A DNA stretch of 64,000 bases from Brevibacillus fluminis (GTDB lineage: Bacteria > Bacillota > Bacilli > Brevibacillales > Brevibacillaceae). Of the stretch, positions 25,892 to 35,419 are shown piece by piece; position 1 is the first letter of the stretch; every line of letters begins with the position of its first letter. The stretch covers positions 558,001 through 622,000 of the forward strand of contig NZ_RHHQ01000008.1 of assembly GCF_003710825.1 (NCBI RefSeq), written 5' to 3'. The notes under the pieces are model-generated. The model saw only the letters and a list, made by a program, of their open reading frames with translations. It was not told the DNA's origin and did not search any database. Made by a program: the position numbers and the translations under genes.

Positions 25892-26737
25892 TTATAAAAC
25901 CGTCTTCCTGAGCCAATCCCCCACGCGAGAGAGCGCTTCCTCTGTTTTTACGATTGAGTCGTGATTGTGACCTGCGATGACGCGGACTTCCGCCTTGCAA
26001 TGTTTTTCATAAAGCGGTTGATACGCATCAGCGTCGAAAACCTCATCATCAGCCCCGATCATGACAAAGGTAGGCTGGGTCAACCTCGCCAAATAGCTGC
26101 CATAATCGTTCCCTACCATGCGCGACAAGGCAAGCCGATAGCTCAGCTGGCACGATTCCGTTCCGTGCAGTTTTTCTACCGGGGTCAGCCTGCGGTAAAC
26201 GACAGCATGGTTGAAGCGGCGAATGCCGAGCGCATTGAGCAGCATCAATGACAGGTAACGCGGGATGCTCACCTTGGATTCATTGCCGGAACCGTCCTTT
26301 CGATCGAGCGGTGCATTGGGGCTCAGTGCCGGTGCAAGCAGCAAATAGGCAAAAATCTCTTGATGGATCGGACGCATGGTTTGCCTGATGGCGGTTGCCC
26401 CTCCCGCAGAATGTCCCCCTACGATGATCTTTGCGCCGGGGTGGCGCGTTTGAACGAACCGGAACAAGTCCTCCAAATCATCATCCAGCTGCCCGATGTA
26501 ATCGATGTCGCCGCGACGAAGGGGCTGATTTCCATACCCGCGTAAATCCGGAAGATACACAGTGGCAAGCCTCTGTTGGGCGATCCATTGGCCAAACTCT
26601 CGCAAATACAGGCTCGGTTCTGTAATGCCGTGCAAAAAGATCAGTACGACGTCAGAATGCCCTGCAAAAAATCGGTATGGAAGCTGCGCCCCATCGCGAG
26701 CGGTATAGGTTTGAAAGTCTTCTAGGTATGTATGCAT
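25892..26737 (-). CDS. Alpha/beta hydrolase, lysophospholipase-like
   Basis: 281 residues with the elbow GGHSAGGATA, LFLHGITEPSLYLREFG-type oxyanion region (here IFLHGITEPSLYLREF), LPDLRGYGNQP, an acid in GADDEVFDADAY, and a final His in AGHNHDSI. The pattern fits the monoglyceride lipase / serine aminopeptidase S33 group. It is divergent from an acetyltransferase gene. Substrate unknown. Confidence 0.83.
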   Translation of the reverse strand: MHTYLEDFQTYTARDGAQLPYRFFAGHSDVVLIFLHGITEPSLYLREFGQWIAQQRLATVYLPDLRGYGNQPLRRGDIDYIGQLDDDLEDLFRFVQTRHPGAKIIVGGHSAGGATAIRQTMRPIHQEIFAYLLLAPALSPNAPLDRKDGSGNESKVSIPRYLSLMLLNALGIRRFNHAVVYRRLTPVEKLHGTESCQLSYRLALSRMVGNDYGSYLARLTQPTFVMIGADDEVFDADAYQPLYEKHCKAEVRVIAGHNHDSIVKTEEALSRVGDWLRKTVL

Positions 26738-26838
26738 AGTGGATGCCCCCTCTCTGAAACTATCATATATGAGGCAGGCTGGGATCGGAAGAAGGATATC
26801 TCTCGCTACCGGGTAATGACACGCAGGAAATTTTCAAA

Positions 26839-27459
26839 ATGCCGACGAACCATGTACCTAAATTGGAATTCGTGGAAAGGATCGTCCGATTCGTGGATAT
26901 TCGCGTTGTTTTTGATGGTTTCCCAGTGATAGAGAGCCAAAATCTAGTCTTGAGCAAGATTGACGTCACACATCTTGAAGAAGTTTATGACATTTACCGC
27001 AATGACATCGTATTTACCTATTGCGGAATCATCCCCAAACATAATAAAGAGACGGTTAAAACGATGATCGGTCATTTTGACCGGGATTTTCAAAAAAGGT
27101 CACGCATCAAATGGGGCATTTTCACCAAGGAAGCCCCCGGCATTCTGGTCGGGATCATGGAAGCATTTGATTTCAATCAAAAAGTGGATATGGTGACAAT
27201 CGGTTACTTTTTGGCTGAGTCGCATTGGGGAAAAGGCATTGCGACGGAAGCTGTACAAGCATGCATCGGATTTTTGTTTGACCAAGCCAAGGTCAATCGG
27301 ATACAGGCGGAAGTCATGCCCCCCAACGAACAGTCAAAAAAGGTCTTGCTCAAAAACGGCTTTTTGAAGGAAGGCACTTTGCGCCAAGCCGCAATTTGGT
27401 CTGGAAAAGGAATTGTCGATCTGGAGATTTACGGCATGCTCAAGCAAGATTACCGATAG
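26839..27459 (+). CDS. GNAT acetyltransferase, RimJ/RimL type
   Basis: 206 residues. The GNAT fold begins near residue 30 (ESQNLVLSKIDVTHLEEVYDIYRND), with acetyl-CoA motif A around VTIGYFLAESHWGKGIATEAVQACIGFLFD and motif B KVLLKNGFLKEGTLRQA. The first 30 residues precede the usual domain start, so translation may begin later. Targets of such enzymes are protein N-termini or small amines. No partner gene. Confidence 0.82.
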   Translation: MPTNHVPKLEFVERIVRFVDIRVVFDGFPVIESQNLVLSKIDVTHLEEVYDIYRNDIVFTYCGIIPKHNKETVKTMIGHFDRDFQKRSRIKWGIFTKEAPGILVGIMEAFDFNQKVDMVTIGYFLAESHWGKGIATEAVQACIGFLFDQAKVNRIQAEVMPPNEQSKKVLLKNGFLKEGTLRQAAIWSGKGIVDLEIYGMLKQDYR

Positions 27460-27585
27460 CGGTACGTTTCCAATAAGAAAAACTTCATTCAGAAGTCCTT
27501 TCAAGAAGCAGATCCTTCGATTTGGGGAAGTTTTTACCGACGCCTATGCTGGAAGTGACGCTGAGGTACTCCGTCTTCCGCTCCA

Positions 27586-27615
27586 GAATTTATAAGCGCA
27601 TTCACTTATAAATTC
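27586..27615. repeat. Perfect 11-base inverted repeat
   Basis: GAATTTATAAG and CTTATAAATTC separated by eight bases. It lies between the acetyltransferase gene and the terminator at 27630. It may be a protein-binding site or a hairpin; no gene is attached to it. Confidence 0.6.
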
Positions 27616-27629
27616 TTATACGATCAGAA

Positions 27630-27668
27630 AAGGAGCAGCTTGCCCTGGGCAACTGCTCCTTGTTTTTC
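27630..27668. terminator. Bidirectional terminator
   Basis: Stem AAGGAGCAG / CTGCTCCTT extended by TTGCC/GGCAA pairs past a one-base bulge, then GTTTTT on the plus strand and TTTTCTG on the minus strand. It separates the acetyltransferase and desaturase genes. Confidence 0.8.
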
Positions 27669-27688
27669 TTGCTATGATCGACCCGACG

Positions 27689-28720
27689 CTAGCTTGTTTT
27701 CCGTTTCTTCACCGGCCGTTCGTTCTCCCGAGCATCCTGCGCAATCTCCCCGAATCCAACAAACATTTTCCGCTTCTCGCTCCACAGGCGGTAGCGCAAT
27801 GCTTTTAAGCTGGAGAGGATCGTCACGCTGGGAACATCTTGAAACAGCGCGCTTTGTGCGTGAACAGACGGTAAATAGTAGTTGGGTACACGCGGGCTCA
27901 AGTGGTGGATATGGTGAAAGCCGATGTTGCCGGTAATCCAGTGCAGCACCTTGGGCAGCTTGTAAAACGAGCTTCCTTGCAGCGCCGCTTTGACATAATC
28001 CCATTCTTCTTCGTTTTCAAAATACGTCCCTTCAAACTGATGCTGAACGTAAAACAGCCAAATGCCTGCCGCACCGGAAATCAGGAAGATCGGCCCCTGC
28101 ACCAGCAAAAACTGCTGCCAGCCAATCAGCATGCTGATCCCTCCCGCCGCTGCGACGATTCCGAGGTTGGTCAAGTACGTATTGAACCGCTCCTTGCGCG
28201 AAACGCGTCTGCGGTTGAAACGGTAATCGATCAGAAAAATGTAGATCGGCCCGATTACAAACAAGACGAACGGATTGCGGTAAATACGGTAGTACATGCG
28301 CTTCCATAGTGGCAGCGCGACATATTCGTCGACCGTCAGCGTCCAGACATCGCCGACGCCTCTTTTGTTCAAATTGCTGCTCGTTGCATGGTGGACCGAA
28401 TGCGTATGCTTCCATTGCTCATACGGGCAGCACGTCATGACGCCGGTGAAATAGCCCACGATCGCATTCGCCCGCCTGTTTTTGAAAAAAGACTGGTGAC
28501 AGCAATCGTGGAAAATAATGAAGATACGGACGAGAAATCCTCCGGCTGGGATCGCCAGCGCAAGTGTAAGCCAATAGGAGACAGACAAGCAGAGATAAGC
28601 TCCGTACCATAACAGAAAAAACGGCACGAGCGTATTAAACATCTGCCAGACACTGTGCCTCAAGTTTGATTTTTCGTAAGGAGCGACATTTTTTCGCCAA
28701 TTCGCTGGTTGGTGGGGCAT
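27689..28720 (-). CDS. des: Membrane fatty-acid desaturase
   Basis: 343 residues from ATG 28720 (MPHQPANWRKNVAPYEKSN); an ATG 51 bases upstream has no ribosome-binding site, and that of the chosen start is also modest. The three His boxes of acyl-lipid desaturases are present: HDCCHQSF, HTHSVHH and HHIHH (in GNIGFHHIHHLSP). There are four to six membrane helices. It inserts a double bond into membrane lipid acyl chains, usually in the cold. Upstream (28721-28990) I see a CTCGTG/CACGAG hairpin at about 28864-28881 and no clear promoter or two-component partner gene. Confidence 0.85.
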   Translation of the reverse strand: MPHQPANWRKNVAPYEKSNLRHSVWQMFNTLVPFFLLWYGAYLCLSVSYWLTLALAIPAGGFLVRIFIIFHDCCHQSFFKNRRANAIVGYFTGVMTCCPYEQWKHTHSVHHATSSNLNKRGVGDVWTLTVDEYVALPLWKRMYYRIYRNPFVLFVIGPIYIFLIDYRFNRRRVSRKERFNTYLTNLGIVAAAGGISMLIGWQQFLLVQGPIFLISGAAGIWLFYVQHQFEGTYFENEEEWDYVKAALQGSSFYKLPKVLHWITGNIGFHHIHHLSPRVPNYYLPSVHAQSALFQDVPSVTILSSLKALRYRLWSEKRKMFVGFGEIAQDARENERPVKKRKTS

Positions 28721-28990
28721 GCTGATGATGATCTTCCTCTCTTTGATTACTTTTTTCCGTACGTGACACATGGATTCCGAATCAAAGTAGAAGGACCTTC
28801 CGATTCATGCCCATATTGTGCTAATTTTTGATTGAACGGCACATAAGACGATGCGCATATTCACTCGTGCGCTCCCACGAGTCTATCACGTTCCGCTGCC
28901 GTCTAGAAAGATGTTTTTCGCATTTTTGTCGCAAAATGAAGAAATTTTGGCGAATTATTGATTTTTTCCTGTTCAGGATGCCGTAGTCCA

Positions 28991-29033
28991 AAAGAAAAGA
29001 GGAGATGCGCAAAATCCATCTCCTCTTTTTCTA
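28991..29033. terminator. Terminator after the M42 peptidase gene
   Basis: A 12-base stem (AAAGAGGAGATG / CATCTCCTCTTT) with T-rich flanks on both strands. It ends the long peptide-use transcript on the minus strand. Confidence 0.8.
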
Positions 29034-29051
29034 TCTCACTCATCTTACCGC

Positions 29052-30125
29052 TTACAGCCGCTCGGCTAAATCCTCTACAAACGCCACGATCAGGTTCACA
29101 GCGTTTTCCAAGTCGTCCAGATGCACTACGCCGGTAGCGGAGTGTATGTAGCGGGACGGCAGCGAAACGCAACCGGAAACAGCGCCACGGCCTGCAAGCG
29201 AAATCGACCAGGCATCGGTGCCGCCATTTAAGACGACTTCACGCTGATACGGTATGCTGTTCTTTTCCGCGACCTGGATCAGACGGCGGGTCAATTTTTT
29301 CGGAACGTTGTTGCCGTGCCCGTTGCTTGGCGTCCAGTCGTACATCTTGATCGCAGGTCCACCGCCGAGTACGATCGGCGCCACTTTTTCATCCATGCTT
29401 GGCGTGCCCCCAGCAAAAATCACGTCGATCGCCAGCCCCACATCCGGCTGGATGTCAAACGCAGCGGTCGAAGCACCACGCAGCCCAACTTCTTCCTGAA
29501 CGGATGCGACACCGTAGACGGTCGGAACTAGCTGTTTACCTTGCAGCCGCTTCATTACCTCGATCAGCACCGCGCAGCTTGAGCGGTTGTCGACCGCCTT
29601 GCCGGAATAAACCTTCGTCCCGTTGAGGAACTGGCCTTCACGGTCAAACGTGATGTAGTCGCCGACCTGTACGCCTAGCGCCAGCGTCTCTTCGCGGCTT
29701 TTCGTCCCGAGGTCGAGGTGCAGCTCCTCGAGCGGAATCGCCTGCTTCGCTTCCTCCGCCGTCACGATGTGGGCAGGCTTGCCGCCTGTGATCCCTTGCA
29801 CCAGGCCGGTTTCCGTCTGGATCACCAGCACCTGGTTCATCACCATCCGGCTGTCATGATAGCCGACCGGAAAGAAGTACACGAATCCGCGCTCATCGAT
29901 ATGGCGGACGATGAAGCCGATCTCGTCCATATGTGCGGACAGCATGATCTTAAGGTCGGGATTGCTGCCTTTTTTCACATAAATCTGGTTGCCGAGCGGA
30001 TCGGCATAATGTTCGTCCACCACCGGGGCGATGTATTCGTTCATGTACTGGGCGACACGCTCTTCGTCTCCGGAAACCCCGTGGATCGCGTCCAGTTCGA
30101 CAAGGTGTTGTTTCAATGTACTCAT
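29052..30125 (-). CDS. M42-family aminopeptidase
   Basis: 357 residues. Metal ligands and catalytic acids of the family are visible: AHMDEIGF (His65 area), KAVDNRSSCAVLIEV, VQEEVGLRGA, DVIFAGGTP and SRYIHSATGVVHLDD. These cobalt- or zinc-dependent enzymes trim N-terminal residues (glutamyl or broad) from peptides in the cytosol, usually as large hollow assemblies. It is the last gene of the peptide-import cluster and would finish the breakdown of imported peptides. It lies 25 bases after the acetamidase gene. Confidence 0.9.
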   Translation of the reverse strand: MSTLKQHLVELDAIHGVSGDEERVAQYMNEYIAPVVDEHYADPLGNQIYVKKGSNPDLKIMLSAHMDEIGFIVRHIDERGFVYFFPVGYHDSRMVMNQVLVIQTETGLVQGITGGKPAHIVTAEEAKQAIPLEELHLDLGTKSREETLALGVQVGDYITFDREGQFLNGTKVYSGKAVDNRSSCAVLIEVMKRLQGKQLVPTVYGVASVQEEVGLRGASTAAFDIQPDVGLAIDVIFAGGTPSMDEKVAPIVLGGGPAIKMYDWTPSNGHGNNVPKKLTRRLIQVAEKNSIPYQREVVLNGGTDAWSISLAGRGAVSGCVSLPSRYIHSATGVVHLDDLENAVNLIVAFVEDLAERL

Positions 30126-30150
30126 GTGCTTTCCTCCCCTTCTTCCTGTA

Positions 30151-31047
30151 TCAAAATAACGAAGCGTCCAATTGGTTCAAAATGCGTTTCGGCACGACGA
30201 AGCGTGCAGTCATCAAAGGGTCAACCACTTGGCAGATTTGGGTCTGGCCGACCGCGCTCATCAGCATGGTCAGCTCAGCCAGCGGCAAACCTGTTGTCGG
30301 CAAAAGCCGATCGACCATCTGCTCCACCGCGATCTTCACCGCTTCGTCCAGCGTCGGAGCTGACACGATGGAGACGACCGAATCTGCATTTTCCAAAAAC
30401 GGATGGGCGATCGCGAGCCCTTTGATCACTTCCACTGTGACCGTCACTTTGCCGGGGATCTCGATGCCGGACACGCCGACCTCGCCATCCCCCATCGCAG
30501 CGTGCAAATCGCCCAGTCCGAACAGCGCGCCTTCAACCCCGACTGGGAAGTACAGCGTCGCGCCCTCCGTGATCATCGTGTTGTCCATATTGCCGCCGTG
30601 CGCCCCCGGTGTTCCGCAGGATACCTCGCCTTCCGCCGGGGCGACGCCAATGACACCGATCATCGGATTGAGCGGGATTTTGATCTGATTGAAATGGGCA
30701 TGACCATCTTCGATCGGAATTAGCTTCACCTCGAACTTCTCGATGCGGTGTCCCATCACGCCAAGCCCCGGGCCTGTGGCCATTACGCCTCGGTCCGCTA
30801 GCTCGATTCGCTCGATATGCACCTTCAAGACATCGCCCGGCATTGCGCCTTCGACGAAAATCGGTCCTGTCGCCGGATTGATCCGGTTCCAGTCGATTGA
30901 GTCAATCGCCGTCGCTTCCGATTGGATCTGGTTCGTAAAGCAGTCATACGTTTCGATCGTCAGTCGCGTACCCGATGCGATCCGCAAAACCGGATCATGC
31001 TTGCCGCTAAACGCATAGATGGAATCTTTGCACAAGACTTGGCTCAT
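30151..31047 (-). CDS. Acetamidase/formamidase family amidase
   Basis: 298 residues from ATG 31047, nine bases after GAGAGG; three upstream codons are probably untranslated. It fits the FmdA/AmdA fold: GPIFVEGAMPGDVLKVHI, CGTPGAHGGNMDNTMITEGATLYFPV and LFGLGDLHAAMGDGEVGVSGIE. These enzymes cut short amides to acid and ammonia. It lies within an operon for oligopeptide uptake beside an aminopeptidase, with a nitrilase at the other end, so the imported compound may carry an amide group. Confidence 0.88.
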   Translation of the reverse strand: MSQVLCKDSIYAFSGKHDPVLRIASGTRLTIETYDCFTNQIQSEATAIDSIDWNRINPATGPIFVEGAMPGDVLKVHIERIELADRGVMATGPGLGVMGHRIEKFEVKLIPIEDGHAHFNQIKIPLNPMIGVIGVAPAEGEVSCGTPGAHGGNMDNTMITEGATLYFPVGVEGALFGLGDLHAAMGDGEVGVSGIEIPGKVTVTVEVIKGLAIAHPFLENADSVVSIVSAPTLDEAVKIAVEQMVDRLLPTTGLPLAELTMLMSAVGQTQICQVVDPLMTARFVVPKRILNQLDASLF

Positions 31048-31064
31048 CACAATCATCCTCTCCG

Positions 31065-32036
31065 CTATTGGTCATATAAATGACAGGCAACGAAATGGCC
31101 TGGCGTTACTTCCTTCAACACAGGGGATTCTTCGGTGCAGCGTGAGAAGCATTTTTGGCAGCGCGAGGCAAAGCGGCAGCCAGCAGGAGGGTCGATCGGG
31201 CTCGGGATGTCACCTTCAAGCAAAATCTCGGTCTTTTTCCGCTTCGGGTCCGCAACCGGTATCGCCGCCATCAGCGCTTGTGTGTACGGATGGCGCGTAT
31301 CGTTGAACAGCTGCTCCACGTCGCCCATCTCGACGATTTGGCCCAAATACATCACACCGACGCGATCGCTGATGTGCTCGACCACGCTCAAGTCATGCGC
31401 CACAAACAGCATCGTCAGCCCCAGCTCATCGCGCAGCTTCGCCATCAGATTGAGGATTTGCGCCTGAACCGACACATCGAGCGCCGATACTGGCTCATCG
31501 GCGAAAATGAAGCTCGGCTCCACGGACAGCGCACGTGCGATCCCGATTCGCTGAAGCTGCCCGCCGCTGAACTCGTGCGGGTGGCGGTCCATCGCATCCG
31601 CTGGCAGCCCGACCAGCTCTAAGAGCTCGGCGATGCGCTCAGTAGCCTTTTGACCGGTGGCGATGCCATGCACAGCCAGCACCTCTTCCAGCGTCTGGCG
31701 AATCGTCATGCGCGGATTGAGCGAGGAGTACGGATTTTGAAACACCATCTGCATCTCACGGCGCAGCTCTTGCAGCTCTTTGGGCGAAAATTCCGTAACT
31801 TCGCGGCCCGCAAACTGCACGCTGCCGCTCGTCGGATCATTCACGCGCAAAATGCAGCGGCCTGTGGTCGACTTTCCGCAACCGCTCTCGCCGACCAGCC
31901 CGAAAATCTCCCCTTTGTTAATCGTAAACGAAACATCGTCCACCGCTTTCAGCAGCTGCTGATGTTTGCCGAAGAAATTGGTTTTGCCTGCGGGGAAATA
32001 CTTTTTCAGATTCTCAACCTTTAGCAGCGCTTGCAT
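31065..32036 (-). CDS. dppF: Peptide ABC transporter ATPase, DppF/OppF type
   Basis: 323 residues. Walker A GESGCGKST, Q-loop VFQNPYSSLNP, signature FSGGQLQRIGIARAL, Walker B FIFADEPVSALDVS and H-loop AHDLSV are intact. The C-terminal oligopeptide domain has the cysteine cluster (CRFASRCQKCFSRC...VACH) that often holds an iron-sulfur centre in this family. It pairs with DppD to power the permease. The start overlaps the end of dppD by 23 bases. Confidence 0.93.
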   Translation of the reverse strand: MQALLKVENLKKYFPAGKTNFFGKHQQLLKAVDDVSFTINKGEIFGLVGESGCGKSTTGRCILRVNDPTSGSVQFAGREVTEFSPKELQELRREMQMVFQNPYSSLNPRMTIRQTLEEVLAVHGIATGQKATERIAELLELVGLPADAMDRHPHEFSGGQLQRIGIARALSVEPSFIFADEPVSALDVSVQAQILNLMAKLRDELGLTMLFVAHDLSVVEHISDRVGVMYLGQIVEMGDVEQLFNDTRHPYTQALMAAIPVADPKRKKTEILLEGDIPSPIDPPAGCRFASRCQKCFSRCTEESPVLKEVTPGHFVACHLYDQ

Positions 32037-33027
32037 AGCTGTTCCCCCTCTCTTTCACAAGCTCATCGGCATGGTGGCACGATACATAATGGCTCGGACG
32101 CAGCTCGGTCAATGTCGGCTTTTCGCGGTCACACAGCTCCGTGCGATACTTGCAGCGCTTCGCGAACGCGCAGCCCTGGATTTTCTCCGCCAGATTGGGC
32201 GGTTGCCCTTCAATCGGCTTGAGGCTGCCTTTTCGTTCGCCAAGCTTGGGGATCGATTCGATCAGACCCCATGTGTACGGATGGAGCGGTTCTTCGAAAA
32301 TGCTTGCTACATCCGTGCTCTCCACGATTTCACCGGCATACATGACCGACACTTTGTCGCATACTTCCGCCACCACGCCCAAATCGTGCGTGATCAAGAG
32401 GATCGCCATGTTGTATTGATCCTGCAGCTGCTTCATCAAGCGCAAAATCTGTGCCTGGATCGTCACGTCCAGCGCCGTTGTCGGCTCATCGGCGATCAGC
32501 AGCTTGGGCTTGCAGGCGAGCGAGATCGCGATCATCAGCCGTTGCAGCATCCCGCCGCTGAACTCGTGCGGGTATTGGTCATACCGTTTTTCTGCGGATG
32601 GGATCGACATGTCTTTCATGATTTTGATTGTCTCTTCTTTTGCCTGCTGCTTTGAGTATTTCTTGTGATAGCGCAGCACCTCGGCGATTTGCTCCCCCAC
32701 CTTGATCAGCGGGTTGAGCGAGGTCATCGGGTCCTGAAAAATCATCGAAATGATGTTTCCGCGGATTGCCCGCATCTCTTTCTCGGATTTTTTGATCAAG
32801 TCATCGCCCTCAAGCAAAATTTCGCCCGAGCTGATGCGGCCGCCCTGGTTTTCGATGATGCGCAAAATCGAGCGGGCCGTCACGCTTTTGCCGCTGCCGC
32901 TCTCGCCGACGATGCCCATCGTTTCGCCCGGCTCCAACGAAAAATTGACCTGGCGCACAGCGTGAGCGATGCCGCGTTCCGTTTTGAATTGCGTCGACAG
33001 ATTTTTCACTTCCAGCAGTTTACTCAA
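32014..33027 (-). CDS. dppD: Peptide ABC transporter ATPase, DppD/OppD type
   Basis: 337 residues with Walker A GESGSGKSV, Q-loop IFQDPMTSLNP, signature FSGGMLQRLMIAISL, Walker B LLIADEPTTALDVT and H-loop THDLGV. The C-terminal cysteine cluster reads CAFAKRCKYRTELCD...SCHH. Second ATPase of the pair. It overlaps the preceding membrane-protein gene by eight bases, tying that gene into the transporter operon. Confidence 0.93.
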   Translation of the reverse strand: MSKLLEVKNLSTQFKTERGIAHAVRQVNFSLEPGETMGIVGESGSGKSVTARSILRIIENQGGRISSGEILLEGDDLIKKSEKEMRAIRGNIISMIFQDPMTSLNPLIKVGEQIAEVLRYHKKYSKQQAKEETIKIMKDMSIPSAEKRYDQYPHEFSGGMLQRLMIAISLACKPKLLIADEPTTALDVTIQAQILRLMKQLQDQYNMAILLITHDLGVVAEVCDKVSVMYAGEIVESTDVASIFEEPLHPYTWGLIESIPKLGERKGSLKPIEGQPPNLAEKIQGCAFAKRCKYRTELCDREKPTLTELRPSHYVSCHHADELVKERGNSYASAAKG

Positions 33028-34285
33028 GCCGAAATCCCCCTTTCTCGCGTTTCATAAAGATGCTTAGCAGTCCCATTATGCTAAACGAGACGGCAAAGTC
33101 GATGATGATGCCTAGAGCCAAGCTTGCATGAATCGTATAGTAAATCCCCGTGCCAAGTCCGATCGCTGCCGTCACAAGCGCGCTGATTCCGTTCAGCTCT
33201 CTGCCCCACAGGACAGCCGGTGTGACCGCTGCCCAAATCAGGGCAAAAACGAGCATCGTATCAAGAATCGTCAAGTGCGGAAAAAGCAGTGCAACGAACG
33301 CCGACACCAAGATGATCAGCGCCCGCGTCAGCAAATCGGTCGCCTGCGCCGCTTCCGTTCCTTCTGAAAGGTAACGTGCCATCGTCACCAGCAAGATCAA
33401 GATCAGCGTGACCGTAAACAGCACGATGCCCAGCTGTCCGCCAAAGTGGCTGACGATTAGGATGCTCACCTCGTCGGCGAATACCGGCCAAACCGCTTCT
33501 GCCTTCGCTACGAATGATAGCGTGCCGATGGACAGCGGCAGAAACGCCCAAATGAGCGGCGCCAGGCTGAAGCTGAGCCCCCGGCGCGTTTCCTTGATCT
33601 GGCGGTAGATCGTGCGGATCTGGGGATTGACTAGGCTGTGCGAGGTGAACCGGATCATGAGCGCCGCTGTGAGCACCCAGCTCATCGTGTTATCGAGCCG
33701 CAACATGTCCGTCGCCAAAAATTTGACCCCGGAATAAACGGTCGGGACGCTCACCTTCAGATAGACCAGCGTCGGCAAAAGCACGGTGGAAGCCATCGAC
33801 AGGATCACGATGACGAACGAAGTCCGGTTCGGTTTATTAAAGCGAATCAGCAAGATCAGCCAGAAAAAGACCGTCACGATCCCGATGGATAACAAAGTAT
33901 TGACCTCGTAGACCAGATGCAAAATCATTTTGCCCGCCATCAATGCGACGAGCGTACCTTCCAGCCGATACAGGATCGAGAGCAGCTGCGGCGGCTGAAC
34001 TCGCCGCTTTTTCTCCTTGTCGATCCACAGATAGACGAACAGAAAACTGACGATCCCCGCTGCGCTGTAGCCAACCATGCCGACGATCCCGTACTGATAC
34101 GACACTTGTGAGGAGGCGAGAAAGGCGTACAGCCCGATCCACTGGCCGAGCAAAGCGACGACCCCTTTGCCGAGACCGAGTGATTCCTCCTCCCATTTGG
34201 AACGGTTCCGTTCGGTTACATAGATGACCAGCAGGCAAGCAACGAGCGAAAGCAGCGTGAGCCATTGGATGTTGTCAAGACTCAT
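33020..34285 (-). CDS. Multi-pass membrane protein, perhaps a degenerate sodium/solute symporter fold
   Basis: 421 residues, 11-13 membrane helices, no signal peptide. Stretches such as LGKGVVALLGQWIGLYAFLASSQVSYQYGIVGMVGYSAAGI and LFTVTLILILLVTMARYLSEGTEAAQATDLL recall the first and middle helices of sodium/solute symporters, but the match is distant and I see no clear Na-site signature. It sits between the response regulator (6 bases) and dppD (overlap), inside the peptide-import operon. It could be an accessory transporter or the ligand sensor for the kinase, which has no outside domain of its own. Function unassigned. Confidence 0.55.
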   Translation of the reverse strand: MSLDNIQWLTLLSLVACLLVIYVTERNRSKWEEESLGLGKGVVALLGQWIGLYAFLASSQVSYQYGIVGMVGYSAAGIVSFLFVYLWIDKEKKRRVQPPQLLSILYRLEGTLVALMAGKMILHLVYEVNTLLSIGIVTVFFWLILLIRFNKPNRTSFVIVILSMASTVLLPTLVYLKVSVPTVYSGVKFLATDMLRLDNTMSWVLTAALMIRFTSHSLVNPQIRTIYRQIKETRRGLSFSLAPLIWAFLPLSIGTLSFVAKAEAVWPVFADEVSILIVSHFGGQLGIVLFTVTLILILLVTMARYLSEGTEAAQATDLLTRALIILVSAFVALLFPHLTILDTMLVFALIWAAVTPAVLWGRELNGISALVTAAIGLGTGIYYTIHASLALGIIIDFAVSFSIMGLLSIFMKREKGGFRLE

Positions 34286-34291
34286 AGCCGC

Positions 34292-35419
34292 CTACACACC
34301 TTGTGCCAGACGGTATTCACGCGGCGACTGGCCTTCCAGCTTGCGAAACGTGACGGCAAAATAGTTGGGGCTGCTGAACCCGACGCGGTGGGAGATGACC
34401 TCGACAGACAGCATTGGATTGTCCAGCAATTCCTTCGCCTTTTCGATGCGCGTCTTCGTCAGAACATCGACGAATGTCAGTCCCAGCTTCTTTTTGAAGA
34501 CACGGCTGAGATGGGATGGGCTCAAATGAACCTCGACCGCCAAATCATGCAGTGTCACCGCATTGGCGTAGTTGCTTTCGATATAGTCGAGACATTGCTG
34601 CATCAGCGCTTCTTCCTTGTTTTGCGCCGCATTGACCGCGGCATAGAACGATTTGCGCAGCGCTGTCAACGAATCCACCCGCTCTCCGATGCCATAGGAC
34701 AGGTTGAGCTTTGGCGTGGACCGCTTCCCTTGGAGCTTCAAGCGGGAAAAGACCTCCCGGATTTTATCGAGCTCCCCGTCGCTTTTCACCTCGACCAAAT
34801 ACACCCAATACCCTTCCACTGTCTGCGGGGCGATGATGCCGCCGGTGATTACCTCGGATACAGCCGCAGCGCAATCGGAGAAATCAAGCGGGTTCCCCAG
34901 ACTGTCCTCTACCTTCGCCACGACGACCAGATTAGGTTCGAAGGCAATATCCGCTTTCCAAGTCGCCTCCAGCACATCATCGCTCAACGCTTCCAAACCC
35001 AGCCACTTTTCTATCACCGCCTGCAGCAGCAACGGCTTCACATTTCGTTTCGCTTCCAGTTCCTTGCACATTTTCTGATACATTTTAATCAGTTCTTCCG
35101 GGACAACCGGCTTCAAAATATATCCCGATACGCCGAGCTCCATCGCAGCCTTGGCATAATGAAACTCCCCGTACGCGGAGACGAGCGCCACTTTCATATC
35201 GGGCCATCGCTCTCTGATCCGTTCCAGGGTTTCGATGCCGTTTAGGCCAGGCATGGAAATATCCAGACAGACGATGTCCGCCATTTCCTGCGCGAGCAAG
35301 TCCAGCGCTTCCATGCCGTTTTCCGCAAATCGAATTTGCATAGCTTTGTCATGCCCAAGCAAGATACTTTGCAAATTCAACAACTCCAATGGTTCGTCGT
35401 CTACAAGCAACACTTTCAT
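34292..35419 (-). CDS. YesN-type response regulator, AraC-class
   Basis: 375 residues. Receiver domain at 1-120 (VDDEPLELLNLQ; phospho-Asp in DIVCLDISMPG; LKP later). A middle linker of about 150 residues is followed by an AraC-type double helix-turn-helix (about 272-372: ALMQQCLDYIESNYANAVTLHDLAVEVHLSPSHLSRVFKKKLG ... VGFSSPNYFAVTFRKLEGQSPREYR). It overlaps the kinase stop by four bases. Regulators of this class usually switch on an adjacent ABC transporter, here the dpp-like operon in which it lies. Confidence 0.88.
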   Translation of the reverse strand: MKVLLVDDEPLELLNLQSILLGHDKAMQIRFAENGMEALDLLAQEMADIVCLDISMPGLNGIETLERIRERWPDMKVALVSAYGEFHYAKAAMELGVSGYILKPVVPEELIKMYQKMCKELEAKRNVKPLLLQAVIEKWLGLEALSDDVLEATWKADIAFEPNLVVVAKVEDSLGNPLDFSDCAAAVSEVITGGIIAPQTVEGYWVYLVEVKSDGELDKIREVFSRLKLQGKRSTPKLNLSYGIGERVDSLTALRKSFYAAVNAAQNKEEALMQQCLDYIESNYANAVTLHDLAVEVHLSPSHLSRVFKKKLGLTFVDVLTKTRIEKAKELLDNPMLSVEVISHRVGFSSPNYFAVTFRKLEGQSPREYRLAQGV

